Below, piece after piece: positions 20,288-29,169 of a stretch of 64,000 bases of DNA. Under the pieces are notes generated by a model. That model was not told the DNA's origin. It did no database searches and saw only the letters and a list, made by a program, of their open reading frames with translations. This stretch comes from Ruminococcus sp. (GTDB lineage Bacteria; Bacillota; Clostridia; Oscillospirales; Acutalibacteraceae): assembly GCA_004558485.1 (NCBI GenBank), contig SFCS01000007.1:1-64000 (forward strand). Direction: 5' to 3'. Within the stretch, counting starts at the first letter, position 1. The number at the start of each line of letters is the position of its first letter. The translations under genes were made by a program, and so were the position numbers.

Positions 20288-21151
20288 TCAATCGGTCTTT
20301 TTGTCGAACAGCGCCCGCCGCGCCGAGGCGGCGCGCATGGCAGCGCGCATCCCCTCAACATCGCGGTTTATGAGCAGCTGCCGAAACGCCTCAAAGCTCT
20401 TCTCGAATGCATCCATATGGTGCAGCAGCGCCTCGCGGTTGCTCATGAACAGCTCCGTCCACATCACATCGTTGATCTTCGCGATACGGGTGAGGTCGCG
20501 GAAGGAGTCGCCCGTGTACGCCTGCATATGCGGCGAGTCGTTGCAGTTCATGAGCGTGACGGCGATGCAGTGCGTGAGCTGCGACAGATAGGCGATCATG
20601 TCGTCGTGCTCCGCGACCGTCAGACGGGAGATGCGGTAAAATCCCAGCTCCCGCCCCAGCTGCTCGCAAAGAGCAATGGCAGCGGGCGTGTTCTTTTCGG
20701 TCGGCGTGACGATATAGTTCGCGCCGCGGAATACGCTGTCGTCGCTGTGCTCCACACCGTACAGCTCTCTGCCCGCCATGGGGTGCGCCGCGATAAATTC
20801 CACATCGGGGCGCAGCATGTCCTGCACCGTTCCCACCACGCAGCCCTTGACGCCCGTCAGGTCGGTGATGACCGTGCCCGCGGAAAAATACTGCTGGTTT
20901 TCCTTGATCCATTCCATGAATATATGCGGATACAGGGCAAAAACAATCAGCTCCGATCTTGCGATCAGCTCCGGATCGACCGCCGTCGTGCCATAGGCGA
21001 TGATGCCCTCCCGCAGCGCATAATCGACGGAGGACTGCTCCTTTGTGATGGCGGACACGCGATAACCGCGGCGGGTGAGCGCCTTGGCATAGCTGCCTCC
21101 CATCAGTCCGAGTCCCACAATCAGAATACGGGTGTCCTTATTCAGTGTCAT
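20288..21151 (-). CDS. tyrA: Prephenate dehydrogenase
   Basis: A 287-residue NAD(P)-dependent enzyme turning prephenate into 4-hydroxyphenylpyruvate for tyrosine. The Rossmann motif ILIVGLGLMGGSYAKAL is at the N-terminus, followed by TDLTGVKG and FIAAHPMAGRE, whose His is the catalytic candidate. There is no chorismate mutase or ACT domain. Its ATG overlaps the aroA stop (ATGA) and aroF follows 14 nt later. Confidence 0.93.
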   Translation of the reverse strand: MTLNKDTRILIVGLGLMGGSYAKALTRRGYRVSAITKEQSSVDYALREGIIAYGTTAVDPELIARSELIVFALYPHIFMEWIKENQQYFSAGTVITDLTGVKGCVVGTVQDMLRPDVEFIAAHPMAGRELYGVEHSDDSVFRGANYIVTPTEKNTPAAIALCEQLGRELGFYRISRLTVAEHDDMIAYLSQLTHCIAVTLMNCNDSPHMQAYTGDSFRDLTRIAKINDVMWTELFMSNREALLHHMDAFEKSFEAFRQLLINRDVEGMRAAMRAASARRALFDKKTD

Positions 21152-22356
21152 TGCTTTACTACCTCCACGCCCAAAGCGGACAATCTCTCAAAAAAGTCGG
21201 GAAAGCTCTTGGCGACCGCCTCCGCTCCCGTGATCTCGCCGCCGAGCACCGTCAACAGCACCGCAAGCGCCATGACGATGCGGTGGTCATTGTGGCCGCA
21301 AAGCGGCTCTGTCGGGGGGTGTAGCTCTTTTGGGAACACCACCGCCGAGTCCTCATATACCGTGACCGCCACGCCGCATTTTTGCAGCTCCTCTGCCATC
21401 GCGGCGGCGCGGTCGCTCTCCTTGATCTTCAGTCGCCTTGTGCCGGTGAACACGCCGCCGAACCTCGCGGCGGCAACGGCAAACAGCACCGGCCCGAGGT
21501 CGGGACAATCTGCCAGATGGATGGCGGGCGTCCCCTTTTTCAGACTATCAAAATGGCGGGCATACACGCGATCGCCCTGCAGGCTGTCCGCGGACAGCCC
21601 CGTGACCGTCACCCGACCGCCCAGCACATTGAGCGCCTCGAAAAACGCCGCGCCGGAATAGTCGCCCTCCACCGCCGCGTCGTGTGCGTGGTAGCGCTGA
21701 CCGCCCGCAACCGTGATGGTGCGCTCATCCGCCCACTGTGCCGTGACACCGAAGGCGGCAAGCGCCGCCACCGTGAGGTCGATATACGACCGGCTTTCGA
21801 CGGGCGAGGTGATGCGGATGACGCTGTCGCCGGAAAGCAGCGGCAGTGTGAACAGCAGTCCGCTGATGAACTGGCTGCTGATGTTGCCCGGCACGCGAAA
21901 TTCGCCCGCCGTCAGCTTGCCGCAAACGGTAAGCCCCTTTTCGCTCTGCGCAAAGGTCATCCCCCGCTCCGCGCACAGCGTTTCATACACCGACAGCGGA
22001 CGGGAAAGCAGCGTTTCGCTCCCGACAAAGTGCACCTTTCTGCCGCAGAGCAGCGCCGGCGGCACCAAAAAGCGCAGCGTGCTGCCGCTCTCGCGGCAGC
22101 AAAGGGGCACTGTCGGTGCGGCATTTTCAAGGTTGATGCCGTGTACCGTCGCGACATCGCCGCAAACGGTGATGTCCACGCCGAGCGCCCGCAAGCAATC
22201 GATCGTCGCGGCGATGTCCTCGCCGCCGGAGATGCCGGAAATTCTGCTCTCCCCCGCGGCAAGTCCCGCGCAGATGAGCATTCTGTGCGCCATGCTTTTG
22301 GACGGCGGTGCGGCGACCGTGCCGACGGCCGTGCTCTTTTTGATGCATACGGTCAT
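21148..22356 (-). CDS. aroA: 3-phosphoshikimate 1-carboxyvinyltransferase (EPSP synthase)
   Basis: A 402-residue two-domain transferase adding enolpyruvate from PEP to shikimate 3-phosphate. It shows the PSKSMAHRMLICAGLA active-site segment, ESGSTLRFLVPPAL and, at the end, KESDRAAAMAEELQKCGV and HNDHRIVMALAVL. It is slightly shorter than many AroA but has all segments. Its ATG overlaps the aroQ stop by 4 nt. Confidence 0.95.
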   Translation of the reverse strand: MTVCIKKSTAVGTVAAPPSKSMAHRMLICAGLAAGESRISGISGGEDIAATIDCLRALGVDITVCGDVATVHGINLENAAPTVPLCCRESGSTLRFLVPPALLCGRKVHFVGSETLLSRPLSVYETLCAERGMTFAQSEKGLTVCGKLTAGEFRVPGNISSQFISGLLFTLPLLSGDSVIRITSPVESRSYIDLTVAALAAFGVTAQWADERTITVAGGQRYHAHDAAVEGDYSGAAFFEALNVLGGRVTVTGLSADSLQGDRVYARHFDSLKKGTPAIHLADCPDLGPVLFAVAAARFGGVFTGTRRLKIKESDRAAAMAEELQKCGVAVTVYEDSAVVFPKELHPPTEPLCGHNDHRIVMALAVLLTVLGGEITGAEAVAKSFPDFFERLSALGVEVVKQ

Positions 22357-22799
22357 GTGGCAGCACCGCCTTCAAGGGTGCACAGCGCGTCCACCGCCTC
22401 CAAATACCCGTCAAAGCCGTGCCCCGTGATCGTCTTGCAGCACGCGGCGCGGATATAGCTTATCTGCCTAAAATCCTCGCGCTGCTCCACGGCGGAAATA
22501 TGCACCTCCACCGTCGGCAGCCCGACCGCCTTCACCGCATCCAACAGCGCGACGCTCGTGTGGGTATAGGCGGCAGGATTGATGACGATGCCGTCGGTGC
22601 CGTCGCTGTATGCCGCCTGTATCCGATCAACAAGCGCGCCCTCGTGGTTAGACTGAAAAAAGCTGACCTCGACACCCTTTTCGCGACAGTGGTTTTCAAT
22701 TCTTTCGCACAGGGCGGCATAGCTGCCGCTGCCGTAGATCGCCGGCTCGCGCACGCCGAGCAGGTTGAGGTTCGGGCCGTTAATCACTAAGATCCGCAT
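22353..22799 (-). CDS. aroQ: 3-dehydroquinate dehydratase, type II
   Basis: A 148-residue type II enzyme (MRILVINGPNLNLLGVREPAIYG) with catalytic Tyr in that loop, QSNHEGALVDRIQAAY, INPAAYTHTSVALLDA and VEVHISAVEQREDFR. It dehydrates 3-dehydroquinate by the trans route. The ATG at 22799 lies inside the last 20 bases of the upstream aroE-aroK gene. Confidence 0.95.
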   Translation of the reverse strand: MRILVINGPNLNLLGVREPAIYGSGSYAALCERIENHCREKGVEVSFFQSNHEGALVDRIQAAYSDGTDGIVINPAAYTHTSVALLDAVKAVGLPTVEVHISAVEQREDFRQISYIRAACCKTITGHGFDGYLEAVDALCTLEGGAAT

Positions 22800-24036
22800 C
22801 AAAAAATCTCCTTTCCGCCAGCGCGGCAACTGCCGCGGGGGTGTCCCCTGCGGGAATGGCGATATCCGCCGTCAGGATATAGGTCGGAAAACGCTCGGAA
22901 TAGCGTTTGAAGATGGCATCCCTTGACGCCGCCAGCGGGCGGTCATCGGTGGGGACGAGCTGTTCGAGCGGGCGGTTGAGAAACAATAGCTGTCCGTTTT
23001 GCCGCAGCGCGTCCACATTTTCCTCCCGCAGCACCGCGCCGCCGCCCGTTGCGATGACGACGCCCGTCTCGGCGCCCGCTTTTTTGATGACCTGCGTTTC
23101 GAGGTCACGAAACGCCGCCTCGCCCCGCTCCCTGAAAATGGTGGGGATGTCGACGCCCGCCGCCTTGACGATCTCCTCGTCGGTGTCGATGAACGGTCTG
23201 CCGAGCTTTTCGGCAAGCAGTCTGCCGACCGTGGTCTTGCCGCTGGCGGGCATGCCGGTCAGAACGATGTTTTCCTTTTGCAGGCGAATTCTGCGATAGA
23301 CCGCCTCTGCCGTCTCGCGGGGGCAGCGCTTTCCTGTGAAGATCTCACTTGCCAGCACCGCCTGCATCACGAGCATATACAGCCCGCCGACAGCGGTCGC
23401 CCCCGCCTTGCGCGCCTGCAGCACAAGGGGTGTGCGCAGCGGATGATAGATGGCGTCCACAACGCCCGACAGCTTTTGAAACGCTTTGGGGTCGATCGGC
23501 ATATCTCCGGCGGAATTGCCGTACATGCCGCAGGGGGTCGCATTTATCAGCACATCCGCATCCGCGTGCGCCGAAAGCGCCTCATCATAGGTCAGCGCCC
23601 CGCCCCTGCCGCTGCGACTGACGGTGTACACGGCGGCAGCGCCCATGTGCCTTGCCGCCGCCGTCGCGGTCTTTGAGGTGCCGCCCGTGCCGAGCACCAG
23701 CACCTTGGCCCCCTGCATCACGATGCCGCTGCGGCGAATGAGCGCCTCCATGCCGCCGAAATCGGTGTTATGGCCGCAAAGCTGCCCGTCGCGGTTGACG
23801 ATCGTGTTGACAGCGCCGATGGCGCGCGCCGCGTCGTCCACCTCCGCCAAAAACGGGATGACTGCCTGCTTATACGGGATGGTGACATTGATGCCGCGAA
23901 AGTCGCGCGCCGTCATGAAGGCGGAAAGCGCATCCTGCGGAATTTCCTTCAGTATATAGTCATAGTCGGCAAGCGCCGCATGAATTTCCTTTGAAAAGCT
24001 GTGGGAAAGATGCTCCCCGATGCAGCCGTATTGCAT
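22780..24036 (-). CDS. aroE-aroK: Shikimate dehydrogenase-shikimate kinase fusion
   Basis: A single 418-residue frame joins two consecutive pathway enzymes. Residues 1 to about 245 are AroE: the SHSFSKEIH substrate loop, TIPYK with catalytic Lys56, HNTD with Asp92, and the Rossmann VLVLGTGGTSKTA. Residues from about 254 are AroK: P-loop GMPASGKTT (261-269), DTDEEIV, RGEAAFRDLE and ATGGGAV. There is no stop or frameshift between them. The fusion would pass shikimate straight to phosphorylation, an inference. The ATG shares one base with the aroC TGA. A 20-codon upstream extension lies inside aroC and is left out. Confidence 0.93.
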   Translation of the reverse strand: MQYGCIGEHLSHSFSKEIHAALADYDYILKEIPQDALSAFMTARDFRGINVTIPYKQAVIPFLAEVDDAARAIGAVNTIVNRDGQLCGHNTDFGGMEALIRRSGIVMQGAKVLVLGTGGTSKTATAAARHMGAAAVYTVSRSGRGGALTYDEALSAHADADVLINATPCGMYGNSAGDMPIDPKAFQKLSGVVDAIYHPLRTPLVLQARKAGATAVGGLYMLVMQAVLASEIFTGKRCPRETAEAVYRRIRLQKENIVLTGMPASGKTTVGRLLAEKLGRPFIDTDEEIVKAAGVDIPTIFRERGEAAFRDLETQVIKKAGAETGVVIATGGGAVLREENVDALRQNGQLLFLNRPLEQLVPTDDRPLAASRDAIFKRYSERFPTYILTADIAIPAGDTPAAVAALAERRFFDADLSD

Positions 24037-25145
24037 CACACTTCCCCCTTTTTTGCCAAAAAATCCGTGCCGAAGCGCACCGTCAGCAGATCGCACAGCG
24101 CGATCGCCGTCGCCGCGTCCACCACCGCGCGTGCACGGTGCACCACGGCGGGATCGTGCCGCCCCTTGACGGCGAGAACCGTGTTTTCCTTCTTTGCGAT
24201 GTCCACCGTTTTTTGCTCCTTGGCAATGGACGGCGTCGGCTTCACGGCGCAGCGGAAAATGAGCGGCATGCCGCTTGTGATGCCGCCGCCGATGCCGCCG
24301 CCGTGGTTGGTCGCGGCAGTGACGATGCCGTTTTCATAGTACATGGCATCGTTTGCCGCGCTGCCGCGCTTGTCGGCAAGGGCAAAGCCGTCCCCGAACT
24401 CCACGCCCTTGACGGCGGGAACGGAAAAAAGCATGTGGGCGAGAACGCCCTCCACCGTGTCGAACCACGGCTCGCCGACGCCTGCGGGCAGTCCGATGAC
24501 CGCCGTTTCGAGCACGCCGCCGACGCTGTCGCCCTCTGCAGCCGCCGCCGCGATGGCTTTTTGCATGCTTTCGCCCGCCTCCTCGGAGAGGGCGGGGAAC
24601 GGCTTTTCGGAAAGCCGTTTTATGTCGGCCTTGAGATCGCCGAACGCGCGATCCTCCACACCGGCGCAGCGGGAAAGGTGCGTGCCGATGAAAACGCCCT
24701 TTTCCTGCAGCGCCGCATGGCAGATGGCACCCGCCGCGACGAGCGCCGCCGTGATGCGTCCGGAGAAATGTCCGCCGCCGCGCGTGTCCTGAAACCCGTG
24801 ATATTTACACTGGGCGGGATAATCCGCATGGGAAGGGCGCATCACCGTTTTCATCGCAGCATAGTCGCCGCTTTTCGTGTCGCCGTTCTGAATGAGCAGC
24901 GTGAGCGGCGTGCCGGTCGTGACGCCGTCCGCAACACCGCTGACCAGCTGTACCTCGTCCTCCTCATGCCGCGCCGTGGAGATGCGGCCGCGCGGCGCGC
25001 GCAAAGACAGCATGCGGCGGATGTTGTCCATGTCCACCGTCAGCCCCGGCGCCAGTCCGTCCAGCGTCGCGCCGATATATGCCCCGTGGCTCTCCCCGAA
25101 AAGGGTGACGGTCAGCGCGTTTCCGAAGGTGTTTTTCATGCTCAT
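24036..25145 (-). CDS. aroC: Chorismate synthase
   Basis: A 369-residue FMN-dependent enzyme making chorismate from EPSP. It has GESHGAYIGATLDGLAPG, RPSHADYPAQCKYHGFQDTRGGGHFSGRITA, NHGGGIGGGITSGMPL and GRHDPAVVHRARAVVDA. It overlaps aroB by 4 nt (ATGA). The flavin reductase partner is not encoded here. Confidence 0.96.
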   Translation of the reverse strand: MSMKNTFGNALTVTLFGESHGAYIGATLDGLAPGLTVDMDNIRRMLSLRAPRGRISTARHEEDEVQLVSGVADGVTTGTPLTLLIQNGDTKSGDYAAMKTVMRPSHADYPAQCKYHGFQDTRGGGHFSGRITAALVAAGAICHAALQEKGVFIGTHLSRCAGVEDRAFGDLKADIKRLSEKPFPALSEEAGESMQKAIAAAAAEGDSVGGVLETAVIGLPAGVGEPWFDTVEGVLAHMLFSVPAVKGVEFGDGFALADKRGSAANDAMYYENGIVTAATNHGGGIGGGITSGMPLIFRCAVKPTPSIAKEQKTVDIAKKENTVLAVKGRHDPAVVHRARAVVDAATAIALCDLLTVRFGTDFLAKKGEV

Positions 25146-26152
25146 CCCTCCAACAGACCGAAAACGGTCTCTTTCAGTGCCGCAAGCGGCATTTTCCGCA
25201 TCTCAAAGCTGCCGACCGTTTCACAGAAAATGGCGGTCAGCGTGTCGCCGGACAGCTTTTTGTCGTGCGTGAGCGCCGCCCACGCCGCCTTAGCCGACAC
25301 ATGGCAGGCGGTGGGCAGCCCCAGCTTTTCGAGCACCGGCAGCAGCCGTGCCCGCACCGCCGCGCTGCACATCGGCAGCATGCCGAGCGCCACACATTCG
25401 CCGTGATACAGCTCCTGCATCCCCGCCGCCTCGATGCCGTGTCCGACGGTGTGCCCGAAATTGAGCACCCGCCGCAGCCCGCTCTCCTTTTCGTCCTGCA
25501 TCACGACATTTGCCTTGATCTGCAGGGAACGGGCGATGATTTCCTCCATATGCGCCGTCGGGTCTTCCGTTTCAAAAAGCGCAAAAAGCGACGCATCGAA
25601 GGTCAGCGCCATCTTCACCGCCTCGGCAAGCCCGTTTGCCACCTGCCGCGGCGGCAGCGTCTCCAGCACCTGCGGATCGACCAGCACCGCGCGCGGCTGA
25701 TAAAAAGCGCCGACACAGTTTTTGATGCCGTCAAAATCGATCGCCACCTTGCCGCCGATGGAGGAGTCCACCTGCGACAAAACGGTCGTCGGAATGTTAT
25801 AAAAATCCACGCTGCGCAAAAAGGACGCCGCCGCAAAGCCCGCAAGATCGCCCACAACGCCGCCGCCGACCGCGACAACGCAGTCGGTGCGGGTGAAGTG
25901 GTTTTCAAGCAGCACATGCAAAAGCTTTGCATAATAGGGCAGGCTTTTCGTCGCCTCCCCCTGCGGGAGCGTCACAACCGTCGGCGCTTTACACTGCGCG
26001 GCAACCGTCTCTGCATACACGGGCGGCACGCCGTCGTCGGTCACAACAAGCACCCGCCTGTCGAGATCAAAAAGCTTTCCCGCCTCGGACAGCACGCCGC
26101 GACGCACCGTCACCGTATAGCCGTTTTGCGGGAGCGAAACCGCAATATCCAT
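25142..26152 (-). CDS. aroB: 3-dehydroquinate synthase
   Basis: A 336-residue NAD- and metal-dependent cyclase for the second shikimate step. It shows LPQGEATKSLPYYAKLLHVLLE, VAVGGGVVGDLAGFAAA, the metal-site region GLAEAVKMAL and LNFGHTVGHGIEAAGM, with the metal His residues. It starts 13 nt after pheA ends. Confidence 0.95.
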   Translation of the reverse strand: MDIAVSLPQNGYTVTVRRGVLSEAGKLFDLDRRVLVVTDDGVPPVYAETVAAQCKAPTVVTLPQGEATKSLPYYAKLLHVLLENHFTRTDCVVAVGGGVVGDLAGFAAASFLRSVDFYNIPTTVLSQVDSSIGGKVAIDFDGIKNCVGAFYQPRAVLVDPQVLETLPPRQVANGLAEAVKMALTFDASLFALFETEDPTAHMEEIIARSLQIKANVVMQDEKESGLRRVLNFGHTVGHGIEAAGMQELYHGECVALGMLPMCSAAVRARLLPVLEKLGLPTACHVSAKAAWAALTHDKKLSGDTLTAIFCETVGSFEMRKMPLAALKETVFGLLEG

Positions 26153-26164
26153 AAATGCCCCTCC

Positions 26165-27253
26165 TCAAACAAACGAGCCTGCGACCTTTACCTTGTCGCA
26201 GCAGACCGCCAGCTCCTCAAGCATGCATTTCCCCTCATAGCCGTGGATGTTGCCCTCCGCCTCCACATAGAAATAATACTGCCACAACAGCTCCTTCATC
26301 GGGCGGCTGCGCAGCGTGCGCATGTTGAACCCGTGCGCGCCGATGATGTTGAGTGCTCTGGCAAGCGAGCCCGCCTCGTTGCGCACCGTAAACAGCAGCA
26401 CAAAATGCGCGCCCGGCTTTGTGGAGATCTGCCGCTCCTCCGCGCGGGATAACACGGCAAAGCGCGTCGTGTTCATCTGCGAGCGGTTGACGCCCTGCGC
26501 CAGAATGGAAAGGTCATACAAAGCGGCGCTGTCGCCGCTCGCAATGGCGGCAACGGTTTTGTCTCCCTGTTCTGCGACAAATTTTGCGGCAAGCGCCGTG
26601 TTTTCATACACCACCTGCTTGAGGTCATGCTCTTTAATGAACGCATCGCACTGGGACAGCGCCTGCGGATGGCTCACGACCGTTTTGATGTCGGCGAGCG
26701 TCGCGCCCTTCACCGCCAAAAGATCGTGCGTCACAGGGAGCTGCACCGTGCCGTTGATGAACATCGAGCCGGAAAAGAGCAGATCGGTGACCTGCCCGAC
26801 CTCACCGGCATAGCTGTTTTCGAGCGGCAGCACCGCCGCATCGCAGTCGCCGTTCTCCGCCGCGTCATAGGCGCTCTTAAAGTCGGGAAACGCGCACTTC
26901 GCGGCGTCTGGGAACAGGCGTTCGGCGGCAATATAGGCAAACGCGCCGACCGTGCCGCTGTAGGCAACGCGCATCCCCTCGGTGAGCCGCTGCTGATACC
27001 GGCGGGACACCGCCATCGTGTTCTTGAGAAAATCGACATAATACGCCCGCAGCGTGTCGTCCTCGACCCGCTCGCTGCCGGCGGCGATGACCTGTTTTTC
27101 GCGTGCGGCGTCCAAGATCGGCAGCCCGTGCGCCTTTTTATAGGCGGCGATCTCGGATACCGCCGCCATCCGTTCGGCAAACAGCGCCGCCATCTCGGCG
27201 TCCACGCGGTTTATGGTCTCTCTTGCCTTTCCCAGTGCATCTTTTTCCATCAT
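26165..27253 (-). CDS. pheA: Bifunctional chorismate mutase / prephenate dehydratase (P-protein)
   Basis: A 362-residue three-domain protein. Residues 1 to about 85 are an AroQ-type chorismate mutase (RETINRVDAEMAALFAERMAAVSEIAAYK). Residues about 92-270 are prephenate dehydratase (VAYSGTVGAFAYIAAERLFP, VLPLENSYAGEVG, then MNTTRFAVLS with the catalytic Thr). A C-terminal ACT domain (LLFTVRNEAGSLARALNIIGAHGFNM) should bind Phe. It routes chorismate to phenylpyruvate. The start overlaps the aminotransferase stop (ATGA). Confidence 0.95.
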   Translation of the reverse strand: MMEKDALGKARETINRVDAEMAALFAERMAAVSEIAAYKKAHGLPILDAAREKQVIAAGSERVEDDTLRAYYVDFLKNTMAVSRRYQQRLTEGMRVAYSGTVGAFAYIAAERLFPDAAKCAFPDFKSAYDAAENGDCDAAVLPLENSYAGEVGQVTDLLFSGSMFINGTVQLPVTHDLLAVKGATLADIKTVVSHPQALSQCDAFIKEHDLKQVVYENTALAAKFVAEQGDKTVAAIASGDSAALYDLSILAQGVNRSQMNTTRFAVLSRAEERQISTKPGAHFVLLFTVRNEAGSLARALNIIGAHGFNMRTLRSRPMKELLWQYYFYVEAEGNIHGYEGKCMLEELAVCCDKVKVAGSFV

Positions 27254-28449
27254 GCTTTCTCCTTCAAATCACACTTTTTTGCCAGCCGCCGAAAAGCGGG
27301 GATGGCGTTTTCGATCTGCGCGGGAGTGACGCAATAGGCGATGCGCACATACCCCGCACAGTAAAAATCGTCGCTCGGCACCAAAAGCAATTCCTCGCTT
27401 TTCGCCAGCTCACAAAAGGCCGCTGCGTCCCCGCCCGGCGCTTTCACAAAAAGATAAAACGCGCCGCGCGGCGGCACGACCGTGAACCCCATATCGCATA
27501 GCGCCGCATACAGCCGCTTGCGGTTGCGGTCATAGACGGCAATGTCCGCCGTCTGCCCGATGCAAGCGGTGATGACCCGCTGGAAAAGGCTCGGCGCACA
27601 GACAAAGCCGAGTGCCCGCCCCGCACCGCACACCGCGTCAAACACCGCGTCGGCGTCCGCCGCACACGACGGCACGAACACATAGCCGATGCGCTCGCCC
27701 GGCAGCGACAGCGATTTGCTGAAGGAATAGCACAAAACCGTGTCCGCATAGTACGACGGGATATACGGCACCTTTGCCCCGTCATAGACAAGCTCACGAT
27801 ACGGCTCGTCCGCAATGAGATAGATCGGATGGCCGAAGGCTTTTTCCTTTTTCCGCAGCAGCGCGGACAGCGCCTTTATGTCCGCTTCATCCAGCACCGC
27901 GCCGGTGGGATTGTTCGGGGAGTTGACGAGGATCGCCGCCGTTTTTTCGTTAATGGCAGCGGCAAGCGCCGCCATGTCGAGCCCGAAATCTCCCTCGCGG
28001 CACATCACGGGGCGCATCACGGCGCCCGTGCGCTCGATGAACACCGTATATTCCGGAAAGAAAGGTGCAAGTGTGATAACCTCGTCGCCCGCGCCGACCA
28101 GCGCCGTCAGCGTCGCCGTCAGCGAGGCGGCGGCACCCGCGGTCATATAGACATGCATGGCGTCGGCGGGAAAGCCGAAGGTGCGGGTGATATAGTCCGC
28201 GACCGCTTTTCGCGTCGCGGGATCGCCCGCCGCCGAGGTATACCCGTGCAAAACGGAGGGATCGACCGTGTCGGTCAGCGTTTTCACCGTCTCTGCCACC
28301 GCGGGCGGCGCAGGGATGCTGGGGTTGCCGAGGCTGAAATCAAAAACCTTGTCCGCACCGATCTCCGCCTTGCGGCGACAGCCGTATTCAAAAATTTCAC
28401 GGATGACCGAACGGTGCCGCCCAAGCGCCAGCATTTCCTTTTTCACCAT
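27250..28449 (-). CDS. PLP-dependent aminotransferase (probable aromatic aminotransferase)
   Basis: A 399-residue fold type I aminotransferase, the first gene of the aro operon. Visible motifs are SLGNPSIPAPPAV, VNSPNNPTGAVLDE, YLIADEPYRELVYD, and the PLP lysine in YSFSKSLSLPGERIGYVF. Its place directly before pheA in a complete Phe/Tyr operon suggests that it transaminates phenylpyruvate and 4-hydroxyphenylpyruvate; related enzymes also act on aspartate or alanine, so this is inferred from context. The ATG at 28449 follows AAAGGAAG. A 64-codon extension upstream crosses the promoter and is rejected. Confidence 0.88.
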   Translation of the reverse strand: MVKKEMLALGRHRSVIREIFEYGCRRKAEIGADKVFDFSLGNPSIPAPPAVAETVKTLTDTVDPSVLHGYTSAAGDPATRKAVADYITRTFGFPADAMHVYMTAGAAASLTATLTALVGAGDEVITLAPFFPEYTVFIERTGAVMRPVMCREGDFGLDMAALAAAINEKTAAILVNSPNNPTGAVLDEADIKALSALLRKKEKAFGHPIYLIADEPYRELVYDGAKVPYIPSYYADTVLCYSFSKSLSLPGERIGYVFVPSCAADADAVFDAVCGAGRALGFVCAPSLFQRVITACIGQTADIAVYDRNRKRLYAALCDMGFTVVPPRGAFYLFVKAPGGDAAAFCELAKSEELLLVPSDDFYCAGYVRIAYCVTPAQIENAIPAFRRLAKKCDLKEKA

Positions 28450-28495
28450 GATGCCACTTCCTTTGGTTATCAGTGTTAACCGCATTACATATACT

Positions 28496-28523
28496 ATTAT
28501 ATACCTTTTTTTATATTCGTCAA
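28496..28523 (-). promoter_or_regulatory. Promoter of the aro operon
   Basis: On the minus strand TTGACG (28518-28523), a 16-bp spacer and a perfect TATAAT (28496-28501). The leader is only about 40 nt and contains a GGTTA/TAACC inverted repeat (28465-28481). It is too short for a T-box or a classical peptide attenuator. Confidence 0.8.
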
Positions 28524-28534
28524 GAGGTCTCTTG
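28521..28534. promoter_or_regulatory. Palindrome spanning the -35 boxes of the aro and tetR promoters
   Basis: CAAGAG-GT-CTCTTG is a perfect 6-2-6 palindrome. Its left arm overlaps the aro -35 and its right arm overlaps the tetR -35, so a bound dimer would cover both. The neighbouring TetR protein is the obvious candidate binder, an inference from position. Confidence 0.55.
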
Positions 28535-28560
28535 CAATTTTCGACGTTCTGCGGTACACT
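28532..28560 (+). promoter_or_regulatory. Promoter of the tetR-antiporter-feoAB unit
   Basis: TTGCAA (28532-28537), a 17-bp spacer and TACACT (28555-28560), 26 nt before the GTG start of the TetR gene. Confidence 0.65.
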
Positions 28561-28585
28561 AGGATGCGGAAAAGGAGGGGGTCTT

Positions 28586-29149
28586 GTGGAGGAGAGCTTT
28601 TCGGGAGACCTTTTGCGGGATCGGCTCATCGCTGCGGGCATGCAGGAGATCGCCGTGCACGGGCCGGCGGATTTTTCGCTGCGGCGGGTGGCATCGTCCT
28701 GCGGCGCGTCCTGTGCTGCGCCCTATAAGCATTTCAAAAACAAGGACGCCTTTTTTTTGGAGATCCTGCGGTTCGTCAATCGGCAGTGGGCGCTGCTCGA
28801 GCAGCAGCTCACCGACATCTACGGCGACGACAACAGGCGGCTTTTGTGTGAGCTTTGCGTCGCCAACATCCGCTTTCGCATCGTCAATCCGCATTTTCGC
28901 GCCGTACTCACCATGAACGAGCAAGCCCTCACCGCCGCGCAGCGGCAGGAGATCGGGCGCTCTCTTGAAAGCATCGGCACGCTCTGCAAGACGGTGTGCA
29001 AAAAAGATGTCGCCGTCACGCAATTTCGCCTGCAGGCGATCGTCTACGGCACGACCATGCTCATCGGCAGCGGCGCCTACACCGATGCCGATGAGACCGT
29101 TTCGCTTGCGCGGCAGGCGGTGGAGAGCATCATTGCGTCCGCAGTATAA
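28586..29149 (+). CDS. TetR-family transcriptional regulator (GTG start)
   Basis: A 187-residue protein with a TetR helix-turn-helix near the N-terminus (MQEIAVHGPADFSLRRVASSCGASCAAPYKHFKNKDAFFLEILRF) and a variable helical ligand domain. The GTG at 28586 is 8 nt after AAGGAGG; the frame stays open upstream but has no other start with a site. It is divergent from the aro operon and followed 20 nt later by the antiporter gene. Its ligand is unknown. It may control the antiporter and FeoAB, the aro operon, or both. Confidence 0.85.
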   Translation: MEESFSGDLLRDRLIAAGMQEIAVHGPADFSLRRVASSCGASCAAPYKHFKNKDAFFLEILRFVNRQWALLEQQLTDIYGDDNRRLLCELCVANIRFRIVNPHFRAVLTMNEQALTAAQRQEIGRSLESIGTLCKTVCKKDVAVTQFRLQAIVYGTTMLIGSGAYTDADETVSLARQAVESIIASAV

Positions 29150-29169
29150 TTTTTGAGGAGGCATTTTCT

